From contig JAKJXP020000002.1 in the NCBI GenBank assembly GCA_022225965.2, forward strand, positions 868,001 through 932,000: a stretch of 64,000 nucleotides of DNA, given 5' to 3'. The DNA comes from Diatrype stigma (taxonomy: Eukaryota; Ascomycota; Sordariomycetes; Xylariales; Diatrypaceae). Of the stretch, positions 47,975-60,088 are shown piece after piece. Every line of letters starts with the position of its first letter. The stretch's first letter is position 1. The position numbers were made by a program, and so were the translations under genes. The notes under the pieces are model-generated. The model saw nothing but the letters and a program-made list of their open reading frames with translations. It had not been told where the DNA came from and made no database searches.

Positions 47975-48164
47975 TGTTATAGGCCGGGGCGGCACAGCTT
48001 ACTGCATGACACACACACCCTATGTAGGCAGCAAGGAGTAGCTTATGCTAAAAGGTCTAATGGTGGCTATGGTGGCTGCCCCATGACATTGTATTATAAA
48101 TATTCTATCACCTATAATCTCCGTCGCCTCTTAAGTCCCTCTACTCCCCCCCCCTTCTCATAAC
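47975..48164. repeat. Possible degenerate solo LTR
   Basis: The segment starts TGTTAT and ends ATAAC after a C-rich run, nearly a terminal inverted repeat, and has a TATA-like ATTATAAATATTC inside at about 48093, as in many LTR promoters. The last base is not the expected A and no target duplication is visible. Weak candidate. Confidence 0.25.
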
Positions 48165-48266
48165 CTTGGCCGACTTTTGATAGATAAGTCTACAGGCACA
48201 CGGGCTTTACTGCCTGAACTTGTCATTCACAACAATTGAAGGAGATCGATCAACTAAAGCACTTCG

Positions 48267-48580
48267 TTGCCGCTCGCCCGCCCGCCATTCTTAGCGGTAC
48301 TGGCTCGAACGAACGGGGGGCTTAAGTTAGCGGAGCGGATACAAGCGAATAGGGTATGCAGGGATAGAAACACGGGCAGTTATTCACGGAGCTTGTATAT
48401 ATTTAGTGGCCGCGATCCCGAAGGCCGAACGCCCGCTCGAGTAGGGGTCGCAGGCCGTAGCGGGTGCGGCACTCCAAGCCCGCGGACGGCAGCAGCCGGG
48501 CTTAAGCCAGAGCGGCAGCGGTACTGCCGCGGGAGGTACACATATAGCCAACTCAGCGGGGTGTTCACGCCGCCTAATTA
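48267..48580. other. GC-rich island in AT-rich spacer
   Basis: CG-dense sequence, sharply different from its flanks, most marked at 48405-48545. It is open in both strands for more than 60 codons but gives low-complexity Arg/Gly/Ala proteins with no recognisable domain. It contains two imperfect copies of a GGGCTTAAG-(A/C)GCGG motif (about 48318 and 48498). It may be a fragment of a mobile element or a CpG-rich control region. Confidence 0.35.
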
Positions 48581-49193
48581 ATGCATTCTGATCATCATCC
48601 TGTTATAAGATGTAGATAGCGCAAATGTCAGTCCGGGAAATCAGGGGAACAAAAGGTCCGTCCTGCATCTCACAGGCCACAGATATACAATATACAAGCT
48701 GTCTTTTTTAAAGTGAGGTTTCATCAGCTATGATGCAGCGGCACATAAGCGTTGGAGTTGCGGAAGAGCAACTCCGTACAGCAAGCCACGCACGGGGTAA
48801 TGGCATTGGTGCTATCAGTAAGCCAAAAACATATAATAAGGGGCCGTGGATATATCTTTCCATGACATCTCCTCTACTACTAATATACATTGGCTATGGT
48901 AGATATGTGTGCATGTGTTTCAACGGCATTAATCGGTACCGTCAACAAGAACTCGTAATATATGTTCACTAGCTACCAAACCAGAAAAGGGGTTGAATAT
49001 TACTACTACTATCGTCGCCAATAACCGACCAGCCTCCTCCAGACTTCACCACATCCGCGACACCTAATCCTTTACCTTTTAATCTCCTGACCACATACGT
49101 AAAGAGAGTCATCAGGAAAGACAGAAAAACAGAAAAAAAGAAAACAAAATCCGGAAAAGGGAAATCAAGGAGATACATACCTGAGAACGCAAG

Positions 49194-49592
49194 ATGGAGC
49201 AATTCGAATTCCACCCGCACGCCCACCACCCCGTCACGGGCGCGGCGCGCGCCTGGATCGACCTCGAGCCCGGGATCCAGCAACTGGCGCTGAACGAGGA
49301 CGCGGCCTCGGGCCGCAAGACGGTGCTGCAGCGCTGGCAGCCGCGGACGGCCAACGTGCAGCAGCAGCAGAGCTTCGCGCACGACTACGTGGAGGAGATC
49401 TTCCTGGTCAGCGGCGACCTCGCGGACACGAAGAGGGGCGGGGGCCCGTGGACGGCCGGGGCGTACGCCTACCGCAAGCCCGGGATGGAGCACGGCCCGT
49501 TTTATAGCGAGGGCGGGTGCTTGATGTTCATTGTGATCATTCCCGACGGTGGGAGTAAGGGAGAGGTGGTGAAGGAGGAGGATGGGCGCTGA
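49194..49592 (+). CDS. Small cupin-like protein
   Basis: Single exon, 132 aa. The sequence runs HPVTGAARAWIDLEPGIQQL, then RKTVLQRWQPRTANVQ, then HDYVEEIFLVSGDLADT, then AYAYRKPGMEHGPFYSEGGC. The arrangement (H...E in VEEIFLVSGDL; H in PGMEHGPF) is that of a single-domain cupin of the ChrR/anti-sigma or small dioxygenase-like type. The metal ligands are probably those His and Glu residues. Substrate is unknown. The protein is complete for this size class, with no signal peptide, so it is likely cytosolic. Codon use is strongly GC-rich compared with the flanks, as for the other genes here. Confidence 0.75.
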   Translation: MEQFEFHPHAHHPVTGAARAWIDLEPGIQQLALNEDAASGRKTVLQRWQPRTANVQQQQSFAHDYVEEIFLVSGDLADTKRGGGPWTAGAYAYRKPGMEHGPFYSEGGCLMFIVIIPDGGSKGEVVKEEDGR

Positions 49593-51387
49593 TGGATAGA
49601 TTTGCACGTGTGTATGTGCGCGTGTGTGTGTCAGTGAGGGTTTTCTTCAGGTAGGATCTCTGGAATACTAGTGGACGGAATTTTGATAGGATGGTCATAT
49701 GTTGTAATTACAATCTTGCTGTTCTTGACTCACTACTCTGTGGGGGGCAGACTTAGGTGCAGAGCCCTCAAGCTCGCTGTTTCCCACCACTGATACAGTG
49801 AAGATAAAATCCGACACAACGTTAGCTGTTGCTATCATGGAATTATCGTGAACTCAAGGCATGGTTCGCCACTCAACATTCTCAAGTGGGAAATGCAAAG
49901 TATCACTTGTACTTGCGGGTTTCGTGCCCGTCTTTATGATCTACGTAGATTTTGTTCATATTGGAGGATTTAGTCTCAAGTAGAGGACTTGTAACCAAGG
50001 ATTGGTTTTCAGGCCCTAGCCTCAGTAGCGAATGAACTCTTCTGATAATAGGTTATATTGTTCTGCAAGATTCAAAGGGGCATATACTTGCCTATATCGA
50101 AAGCCCTATGGCTGTTTATCTCAGCATCTCCTGGACCGACTATAAACAGGCTAGTTACTCATTATGCTTTAACACAAGAATCAGTTGCCTCCGTAGTAGG
50201 TTCTTTGGGGAACGAAGGGATAGGGATTATTTGGTTTCCTGGCCGTCTCAAGATAGTCATGTGTTGATTTGTAAGAAAGAACGCTGGCCACGAATTCGAA
50301 ACCTTTATTGGAGACATCATCTTCATTAGCTTTGTACTGTTACCTACATCCGTAGGCACGACCATATTGCCGTATAATCGTTATATCATATTGACCATAC
50401 CAGCATCTCTGAGTTTGGTAATATGGATAGATCTAGATCGAGTCGCATATGTTGCATCAGGTAGACCTGAGCTGTGATGAAGGTGGCTGCCAACCGACTC
50501 AGACTGGAGTCTAGATCTCCGGCGTTTATCTGCCCAAGATGGAAATCGATATAAATCTATTCTTAGGTTTTCCGGAGTTTAACGTCTTCGACGACCTGTC
50601 ATAGCGCATGGAGTGCTACCTTATGTATTTATGCGCAGTTTATAGTCGTTTATACCATAGATATAGTATGCGCATGTAGTAGCAAGAAACGATTGTATGC
50701 AGCGATGCAGCGCCCAGAATGCACGCATGGACGCATGTAAAGGTCTGGCAATATATGCATGCATGTAGATACCTAGGTAAACATGCAACGTCTGCGCCAC
50801 AGCCCTGTGCTGCGTTATCTTGGGCTACGTACATATTTCGTAGACAGATAGGGGGGTAGTCTGGGCAGGCAGCTTGGGCTGTTTGGGTAGGTTGGGCGTG
50901 GTTTTCCCCGCGGAGACAGATGACTGCAGACGGTCGGGGCCGGAGTGGCTGAGGCACAACAGGGCCAAAAAGCAATTCGAAATAAATAACCGGAGATGCG
51001 ATGCGCACAGTAGCGTGCGTCGTGCAGCATGCAGATCCACGGCCTTTCCAGATCTGGCGCCAATACCCGGCAATGCTCTAACGGCCTGCTCCGACGATGG
51101 AGCATTTAGCTGCTTAGAAATGCCATGTAATGCCGATGCTACTCTTCCGGACTCCTGGTGCCATTTACGTCACTTGGTTTTCGAATCCCCTGACTAAACA
51201 TTTACGTTGTTTGTTGTATAGGGGCTTGGGTAGTAGTTGTGTATTTTTACGGGCCGAGGTATATGCAAGATGGCTGCATACGGGGTTGGGGTGTCCGCGC
51301 TTGGTATGCATGTGTACATCTGTAGAATAATAGATGCAGAATCGTATATGGCGGCTCAAGGAAGGAAAGTAACTGGATTTGCTTGGA

Positions 51388-51399
51388 GGGGGGGGGGGG
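51388..51399. repeat. Poly-G tract (12 G)
   Basis: Homopolymer run in the gene-poor region. Confidence 0.85.
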
Positions 51400-53740
51400 T
51401 AGACTTTCCTTGATCCAAAGGGAGGTACCTACGGCGCCAGTGGACTGGATGAACTTGCTTCATATAGGTAGACATACGATATACACAAGCCTATTACACT
51501 AGTTATCACTCGCAAGACTAGCTGATCAACCACTATCATCACATGTGGTAAACTGAGACACGCATGCGCACATATCAGGATAGGTGCGGGGACGATCTGG
51601 TCCGGTATACTCCGCTGCTATAGAACACTACAAGGGGAAACACGATTTAGAACCAAGGGCAGTCAAAGGAGCGAAATAAGAAATCCATGTATATGTTTGA
51701 CTCTTGGCCACGCGAAGTTCTATGTCCGTCGTGGCCTACAAGCCCCCTCGTGGTATTAGGGGTCGTTCAACGGCTACGGATTTGAGTTGGAACGGTGTGA
51801 GATTAGGTGCACCCCGAAGAGCGCAGCTGGAGGATAGTCCCGGGAATTCGTGCTTATAGGCCCCCTTGATAGTTTTACACTGTCTTGATGGGACTCAGCA
51901 ATGTGATGGGATGGCAAAAGATATGACTAACAAGCACCCGCCCAGCTAGCCAAGACATATACCTTCCATGTTTTGGGCAACACATGTGCCGGTTGCAAAG
52001 GAGCCCTGTCTCAGGATTGTCGTACATGTGAATTGGAACCAAACCAAGAAAGATATCATCTGTAGCATCTAGCTAGGTGGAGGAAGCCGTTTAGGGGTAA
52101 CGTATGGATGTGGCCTCCCGTCACCGTAACGTCACGATTCAGTGTTGCTTGACCATCAGGGGCCGCACTCTCCTAGTTGGCGGCCTCGGAGCCTCATTAT
52201 GTGATTATCCTTGACACCAGGACTCGAAAACCGTGCAATAGAAAGCCTGGTACCGTTAGACAGCCCAGAATTAGTATAACGATCACCGTAGGGGATCCTA
52301 TGAAGCTACTCACTAGTATAGAGCGGAGCAACCTCGGAGAGTATACACTCGATAACAAGCAAGTAGGTAACAAGTGTTATGACGCGGCCTGTTTTCACTA
52401 GATTCAGTGCAACGAGGCATCTTCAGCATTGTTCTGATGAGGAATCGCGGAAAGTTTCGCTTATTGTAACCTCTCAGCTGTACTTGAAGCTACTACACCG
52501 ATCGCGGATAGTTGGTTAGTTGGGCTGCAGGCTGTGACACAATAGTGCGTGTGCCCGTTTACCTGCATGTAGGGCTGCTTCATATAAAACCGTCTGACCC
52601 CAGCCAAGAAGTCGGCTATGCTTTCCGGTGTAGCCTCGATGAGACATTTCCCGCCCCCATGCCCCTCTTGGAGACTGCCGAGGGTGGCGCCTGTATGAAG
52701 GGCTCCCAGAGTAAGATCTTATCTAACGTGCCTGAAGATCAGCACGGCATTCTAGTCCCAGAAAATATGGGGAGAACCGGGAATCGCCAATGACCGCAAC
52801 GGACCCGAGACAAAGACTCGGGCCGTACAGAATATTCTTCTATAGTGTTCAGCCCCACAACCAACCGGCACTTACATAGTACAGCTACTTACATATGTAG
52901 CTCGGTAGCTGGGTGGGATTGGCGCCCTCAGTTTGCTGGAGAGATTTCGATGTCCACCGCAACAGCATACGACCCTTTCTTTCACCGCAGTTCGCGCTAT
53001 GTATTGCTGGTGTCTGAGCGGATCGCCGGATCCATCATCCAGGATTGCCAGGGGATACCAGTGAACAGAGTATCTGATGAACCACGTAAAACACTGCCAT
53101 GAACAAATTTGCGCCAATGCAACGCCGTACCTGAACAGACGATGTTTGAAACTGGGGCTCCGATCGCCGGGATCCATTGCAAAGGAACCCACGGCAGATA
53201 GTAGATGCCATGCATGACACGGTGATTGGCCCGACGTTTTGGGTGTTCAGCCGCTGTCAAACCACGGCATGTCCGCATGCTTTGCCGGATTGAGTTCGCC
53301 TGCAGACTGGAGAATCGTTGTTCCCCCTCCAGATATGCACGTCAAGCTTCAAAGTTGCGGCGCTTGCGATTTTGGGTCTTGGGTAATCTCATAAGCGCTA
53401 ACCGGGCGCTTGACCGGGAACATCTGACCACTCAGAGACGAGCAGAGAGCAGCACAGCATCGCCTTTCACCACCATGCCATTGTGCATGGGGGGAAAAAT
53501 TTGGTCTGTTTGTAACGTTGGTCGCTCATGAGGAGAGGGCATGAGCTCATCGAACTGAACTGAAGCGCGGCTAATTCGGTGAAATATGCAGAGCTACAGG
53601 GAGGTTCCAGTTTATGGGCTGTGCCATGTAATTGATGAACGGGCAAGTCCGTGGTAAGAAGAAAGGTAATGAATGGCTCACGGTTAGCAATAAGGACTAA
53701 GACATGTTATTCAACTAAGCGATCTGGGGGATAGTTATTA

Positions 53741-53757
53741 TTTTTTTTTTTTTTTTT
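53741..53757. repeat. Poly-T tract (17 T)
   Basis: On the minus strand this is a poly-A run, as at the 3' end of a LINE/SINE insertion or processed copy. No element body could be recognised next to it. Confidence 0.85.
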
Positions 53758-53825
53758 CCCTCCTGGAACGATATACATGTGAAGTATAGGTGTAGATATC
53801 TTGAACGAGGACTTGGTACACCTCG

Positions 53826-53870
53826 GGAGAGCCATAACCCGGAGAGCTATGAACCGGAGAGCCATAACCC
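53826..53870. repeat. 15-bp minisatellite x3
   Basis: Three tandem copies of GGAGAGCCATAACCC; the middle copy differs at three positions. Confidence 0.88.
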
Positions 53871-56841
53871 GGGGTGAGACATTCCATTATGCGAGAATGA
53901 TTACGTGAAAGTTGACGCAGTGGTTGTGCTCTCCTCTCCTAGCGGTTCAACACCAAAACCCAGTATTAATGCGGCTGAAGTCAATGTTGACGTCGGGAAA
54001 CCAGGTACCATCCCGGTTGCAATCCCTGCATATGCTTTCTCATTGCACTTTCGTACCTACGCGCCTGCCAATGGATGCTTTTACTTCTTGGAGAAGCGTC
54101 GTAAGGTAACGAGTAGGAAGTCTGGAAGCACTCGCCTCTGGCATAACCGAGATCCCGAGAGCTTGTTCTTCCTTGGTAGTGTGAGAACTTAAGATTCTAG
54201 TGCCTCTACTATAGACAAGCTTGCTCATATGAAAACCGATATGGAACATAGAATTAACTTCAAGCAATAAACGTAACTCTCGCCGAGCACTCCCTGCCCA
54301 CTGTTTGATGGCGTGATGTTCTTGTGCCATGGGTTAACTAATATCACAGATCGCCCAGGTTATCATATCGGCTAGTTAAATGAGGACCACCAGCCTTCGA
54401 CCAATCATCTCGGATTGAGCTACGGCTCGCCAGCTCGCCTAACTGTGCGGCTGAGGGGAATGAAGGTGCGGAACGAGTTTGAAGCTATGAAGCTATGAAG
54501 ACCCTAGAGCTGAGCGTGCCAAGATCGAATGCATGGATTTTTGTCGATGATTGATAACCAGGGCTTTCAGAGAGCTCCATATGTCATCCTGCAGCGTGGG
54601 AGAAAAAGCAAGACAAGCGTAAATCGCCTCCATGAATATACCTGCGCAGGCTACCGGTGGCGGTGGGGAAACTTGCCCATATGGCATATCGCGACCTTCG
54701 GCGACCATGTAGTGCAACCTTACTCGCATGGCTGCAACGTCAGCGCGTTGACACGTTGGCGTCCAACCAGGAAAGCAGGGCAGGCAGGGTTAAGATAAAA
54801 TCTAGCACCCGGGAAAAAATAAGACAAGTACATATCTTGAGCTGCCTACAGGTTTTAGACACACGAGGTTCAAGTTTCGAACCATTCGAGTAATAGAACA
54901 CGATATATAATATAGAATATATAAAACCAAGTTCACTAACTATGATGGGTTCCACGCAGTCGAAACTTCAGGTACTGAAGATGAGCTAAGGCTGAAGCTG
55001 AGATGAACCTGTGCATCAGCGTGTAAGTGCATAGTCGAAACAGTATATACTAGGCTGACTAGGTACCTACCTACCTAACTTATATACCCAACTAAGGCAT
55101 ATACCTACAACACGCAAGGGACTCCGAACTTAGGCCTAGTTCCTTTGAAGATCTAGGCACTTCGTAGGAGGCACAATCATGATGGGGGGCAGATGGGTTG
55201 AAGCGTTGCCTCTTACGTGCATGGGCATACTCCTGACCCCTCAGATGGTGAGTGACCGTACAGGTAGGCGAGTAGCCACGGCTGCCATGTGTATCGAATC
55301 AAAGCTTCCGGAGAGCTCTTTAATAAAACGACAGATCCGAGCAGCCGAGTAGGTTGCGGGGCGGGGTCAACGGCTTGAACGGCCCAAAGAGACCCAAAGA
55401 AAGAGACAGACAGAGAGAGAGAGGGCTACATGTAACGCAACTCTCACCACTGTCTCTTACCTGAGTCTGATGAGTGCTTGACTGCATAGCCGAGCTTTTA
55501 GAATCCTAGCCAAGCAGTATCAATATCCGTGATACTGCAGCCAGCGCAATTCTCTTTGCGAACTCCAGTTCACCCCTGTAACCTGCGTATAAAACAAAAA
55601 TAGGTTGTGAAATACCGACTATGTACCTAACCCTGACATACCGAAAGCCCAGCCGTGGTTGCTTTGACGAGTGGCGCATCTCTCAAGCGAAGAGAACCAG
55701 GTACCGACTCGTGAACTTGGAGTTGATGTCGTGCTATATCATAGGCGTAGATGGTCATAGGCGCAGATAAGAAAGCAGGAAATCGTACCCAGATGCCGCG
55801 ATGGCGGATGCCTAGGGACTTAGGAGCCCCTAAGCCCTGGCGTCCAGGAGCCCAAGAGCCTAGGAGGGCTGGTAGGGTCTGAGGGGTCCAATATGGGATC
55901 GACCTATTACATACTTACACCCCTGACCCCCTGTCGGTAACAACAACGGTCGAATTCCGATACCCTCCGCGCATCTCTTAGGTCTGCTCTTGACCGCTCT
56001 GTTGGGTCTCTTTACGCTTTCGACCATTGACATAACAGAATCTTGGGGTTCAGAAGGCTTAATTCGAGTATACTAGAAGCTAATTACTTGTTACCTAGGT
56101 AGGTATTATACTAGACTATTCGTAGTATCTTTCCATCTGCATGTCTATGACCATGAATCTGAAAGACGCAAGGAGGTACCTACTTCCAGGTTATGTATGT
56201 ACATATCAATTACTGTTGCTAGATGCAGTTAGTTATATCCTAGATGTAATGCTACACTAACACGCATACGGATATAGGCGTTGCTTAGCATTCCTAGCAG
56301 TGCCACCCGGTGATCCCATTTGGCTGTCACCGTAGTTGACTACGTGCTACCTAGGCAGCTAGGTACCGCTTTGTTGCATATCGTATACTCGTACCTCTCA
56401 TACTCTCATACTACCTCCTACCTCATGCCTCATACCTCATGTCTCGTACCTCATCTCGTAACTCTATAGCTCCCCTGCTTGCTTACCTCTTCAATCTACC
56501 GTCAAGCTAGCTACCCAGGTATATTGCACCTCTCTCTAGCTCGGTTATATATAGACTCCATTCCTACTATATTATGACTACCTACTTATATTAACTGTCG
56601 ACTGCCACTGAGCGGAACAATGAGCTTGTGAAGACCTACTCAAACTTGGGTATACAAGGCTACTACCACCTTGGACTTTTTAGTCTAGGACTTTGAGATA
56701 AAGAGCCTCGTCATCAACCCTCGGCATCCGCCCCCCACCGAGACCCCACGATATCGCCTTTCTTCCATCCTACGATTCTACGGTTTTACGACTCCACGAA
56801 GCCGCGATACCCGACGCTCACTCTGAGTATAACAACCACTG

Positions 56842-56886
56842 CCGCCAGCGTCACCACCGCCAGCGTCACCACCGCCAGCGTCACCA
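56842..56886. repeat. 15-bp minisatellite x3 upstream of metacaspase
   Basis: Three exact copies of CCGCCAGCGTCACCA about 150 bases before the metacaspase ATG, likely within its 5' UTR or promoter. Confidence 0.92.
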
Positions 56887-57034
56887 CCACCCGCTGACCC
56901 GTCCTTCCCACATAGCCCTCCTACGGCATTCGCATAGACTGTTCGTGTTCGAACACCTCGCCCACGAACGCCCTTCGGCCCATTCGCTCCCCGTCAACGT
57001 CGGCACTCATAACCAGAGCATCTGGTAACTTGAT

Positions 57035-59118
57035 ATGTCGTACGGCTATCCAGGCGGATACGGTGGTCCACCCCAGCAGCATTATCAGGGCAACTACTAC
57101 CAACCGCCGTATGAATATCCTTCGTTGGGCTCAGTTCCGTCCCATACGACACAAAATACTCCCTGGATGCTAATTATCCATGTCATAGTCCACCACAGCA
57201 ATACTACGGTCCGCCGCCTGGGGGTCCGCCTCCCCCAGGCCCCTACGGATATAACCAACCACCCCCTCAACCATATGGCGGCTATAACCAGGTACTTGAT
57301 ATCTCAGTCTAATTTCTAGTGTCTGTTTCGTTTCGCCCATGAGAACCTCCCCGTTCACACGGTTATTAGGGCCCTCCACCTCCCCAACAGCAATATGGCG
57401 GTTACAGTCAACCCCCAAGCCAATATGGCAGACCTCGTAAGTTCAATAGAGCCCCCTTCGTCCTTGATGCTAGGAACAGAAACTGACATGCATCCGTTAG
57501 CTCTGCCTACGGTAAACTCGAACGCATATAACCAAGGTAACATGAACGCCCCTCCGCCCCCGCCTTCGGGCCCGCAACACTTCGGCCACGGCGCTCCCCA
57601 AGATTACTCCTTCAAATACAGCGCCTGTACGGGTAGGAGGAAAGCCCTGCTTATCGGCATCAATTATTTCGGCCAGCGCGGCCAGCTCCGCGGCTGCATA
57701 AACGATGTCCGGAACATGTCAGGCTACCTCGTCGAGAACTTCAACTACAAGCGCGAAGACATGGTTATTCTCACCGATGACCAACAGAACCCCATGAGCC
57801 AGCCAACCAAGCAGAACATCCTTCGGGCCATGCATTGGCTAGTGAAGGATGCGAGACCTAATGATTCTCTTTTCTTCCACTACTCTGGTATGTGCCCGAT
57901 GCCTGCGATGGGAAGACGGATGGATGTGCGCATCTAACTTGATCGTAGGACATGGTGGTCAAACCAAGGATCTGGACGGCGATGAGCCCGATGGCTACGA
58001 CGAAGTTATTTACCCCGTCGATTTCCGGCAAGTCGGCCACATAACGGACGATGAGATGCATAGGATCATGGTGCAGTCTCTCCAGCCAGGGGTTCGGTTG
58101 ACGGCCATCTTCGACTCGTGCCATTCGGGAACTGCCCTCGATCTCCCGTACATCTACTCGACCCAAGGTATCCTCAAGGAGCCCAACTTGGCCAAGGAAG
58201 CCGGCCAAGGATTGCTCGGTGTTATCTCTTCTTACCAGCGGGGCGATCTCAGCGGCGTTGCCAATAACCTCATGGGCTTCTTCAAGAAAGCCACTAGTGG
58301 TGAAGATGCCCATAACAAGTCCCTGGCTACGAAGACTTCTTCAGCGGATGTTATCATGCTCTCCGGGAGCAAGGACGACCAGACCTCGTTCGTATACCCC
58401 TTTACCTTTTTCTACCCCTATTTATAATCTTATGATTTGGTTTCTGCGAGGTGCCTCAAATGTTGAGCTGTGATGCCCTGGGACTCTTGTGCCAGTTAGC
58501 GGGATAATGATTCATGATTACATTTCATTCAATATGATGGAAGGGGGCAGCAATTAATGTAAAATTGGCTGGGCAATTTGTATAGAAAGAGCACATGTTT
58601 GCCACCATTGGGTCGGGAGGGGTTCGAGATATTTCACGCATCTTCATGTATTTAGTTGTTCGGTTTCCTTTTCTACGCTCTAGATCAAAGTGCAGCCGTT
58701 GTGGCTGTAACTTTGCATCTAGAGCGATGGGTTACGTTCGACCCACACCCTCGCGATGGACACGGCCTCCTTCTCCCCCATCTATTTCCGTCGCATATTA
58801 TACTATCTGGGCCATACTTACTAATTCATCTTTTAGGGCTGACGCAACTATCGCATCTCAAGCCACGGGCGCCATGTCATGGGCTTTCATCACGGCTCTC
58901 AAGAAGCGGCCCCAGCAGAGTTATGTGCAGCTCCTGAACAGCATCCGGGACGAGCTCGAGTCGCGCTACTCCCAGAAACCGCAGCTCTCATGCAGCCACC
59001 CTCTGAGTAAGTTCTGTCCGCCACCGATGATGATGGCAAAACCAAAAGCCTGGTAAAACATTTCCGCAGGATAACTGAACCAGGGGCACTAGATACCGAC
59101 CTTCTATTTGTAATGTAA
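57035..59118 (+). CDS. MCA1: Type I metacaspase, 7 exons
   Basis: Exons 57035-57108, 57189-57291, 57370-57436, 57501-57887, 57949-58387, 58837-59006 and 59093-59118 give 421 aa, the usual size. The prodomain (1-125) is Pro/Gln/Gly/Tyr-rich ([26 protein letters not shown]) and cut by three introns. The caspase-like p20 starts [20 protein letters not shown]. The catalytic dyad is His in HYSGHGGQT and Cys in DSCHSGTA. The C-terminus is SCSHPLNTDLLFVM, with the last exon coding only nine codons. Metacaspases are calcium-dependent Arg/Lys-specific peptidases involved in protein quality control, stress and cell death in fungi. Intron 5 (58388-58836) is 449 nt, far longer than the other introns of this gene. 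Confidence 0.93.
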
Positions 59119-60088
59119 TAATCTCTTTCCTACGACAGGACGGGGCGGCCGGGCGTTTTATTGTTGAATTGCAACAGGGGAGGATTGGGGGCAGGGGGGA
59201 CAAAGCGCAGCATCACGTCACATGCTTTTTTGGATCGTCGGTTGTACATGGAAAATTTGATACGATGCACGCATGGTTGGCTGTCAGGAGGGAGCCGAAG
59301 AACAGGGGGGTTCTCTGGGGACCCATTTCCCTGCTACTGTCACGATTTCGATGATTATTACACTTGCGTTACTGGGGCATTCAGGACGAAAACTGGTTGT
59401 CTAATAGCTAGCTGAGTTGGATGGATGGATTGGACTACTACTGGGGGTGGGAGGACAGCAAAATGTTTACCTATGCGTCACTTGACCTATAAGGCCAGGA
59501 GCCAAAGGAATGAAAATAAAATGAGAACCAATCGTTTGATCATCATCTATGTTTGATGTCGATTAATGATGAACCTTTTCAAGATTGTCTGTTGGGAATA
59601 ATGAATACGGTTTACTGAATGATCTGCTCTTGGTTCTGGCATGGCCTAGAGCATGTTTGCTATACGGGCCTTTGTTCCTGAACGGGATTGAACAACACAT
59701 CATGAACAAATACCTAAGCCAATTAAGCGGAGGACGAGATTAAGTCATCAAAAACGCCATAACGGTATTGAATTTATTTTTCCTATGAACGCCGTTTCCC
59801 CGTGACCACGTGATCGAATAGCGACTAATGCGACAGATAGACAGAAAAGCAGGAAAAGAAAGAAAGTGAAATAGAAAACCAACTGCCTCGATGACTTTCT
59901 ACAGAAGCAAGGATGGGCAAGGATGCGGCGATGGTTGTGATGACGGGGAATAGACGGTTGAGGCCAGGCCAGGCCAGTAGAGGTGGTAGGTAGGGGTAAA
60001 TATCAAAGAAGGCCCATGGGGGGTATTTCTTTCTTCCTCTTCTTTTCCCTCGTTCGTAAAGCGTCCCGAACTCATCGTCGTTCTGTCA
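59119..60088. other. Spacer between convergent metacaspase and GAR1
   Basis: About 970 bases with both 3' ends. ORFs are short. No repeat of note. Confidence 0.55.

Larger units (their letters stand above)
47618..49193. other. Spacer with possible repeat remnants
   Basis: About 1.6 kb between the divergent NLR and cupin-like genes. It holds an LTR-like segment (47975-48164) and a GC-rich island (48267-48580), each listed separately. A plain AT-rich stretch follows up to the cupin-like gene. No gene seen. Confidence 0.5.
49593..57034. other. Gene-poor region of about 7.4 kb
   Basis: No ORF above about 125 codons and none resembling a family. It has scattered poly-G and poly-T tracts, a 15-bp minisatellite and many ACCTAGGT-type motifs. 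The last 200 bases should be the 5' UTR/promoter of the metacaspase gene. It may consist of eroded repeats, but I could not place any element. Confidence 0.5.

Noticed and set aside
53905..54192. Plus-strand ORF of 95 codons
   Set aside because: No domain, weak start context, no conserved partner exon.
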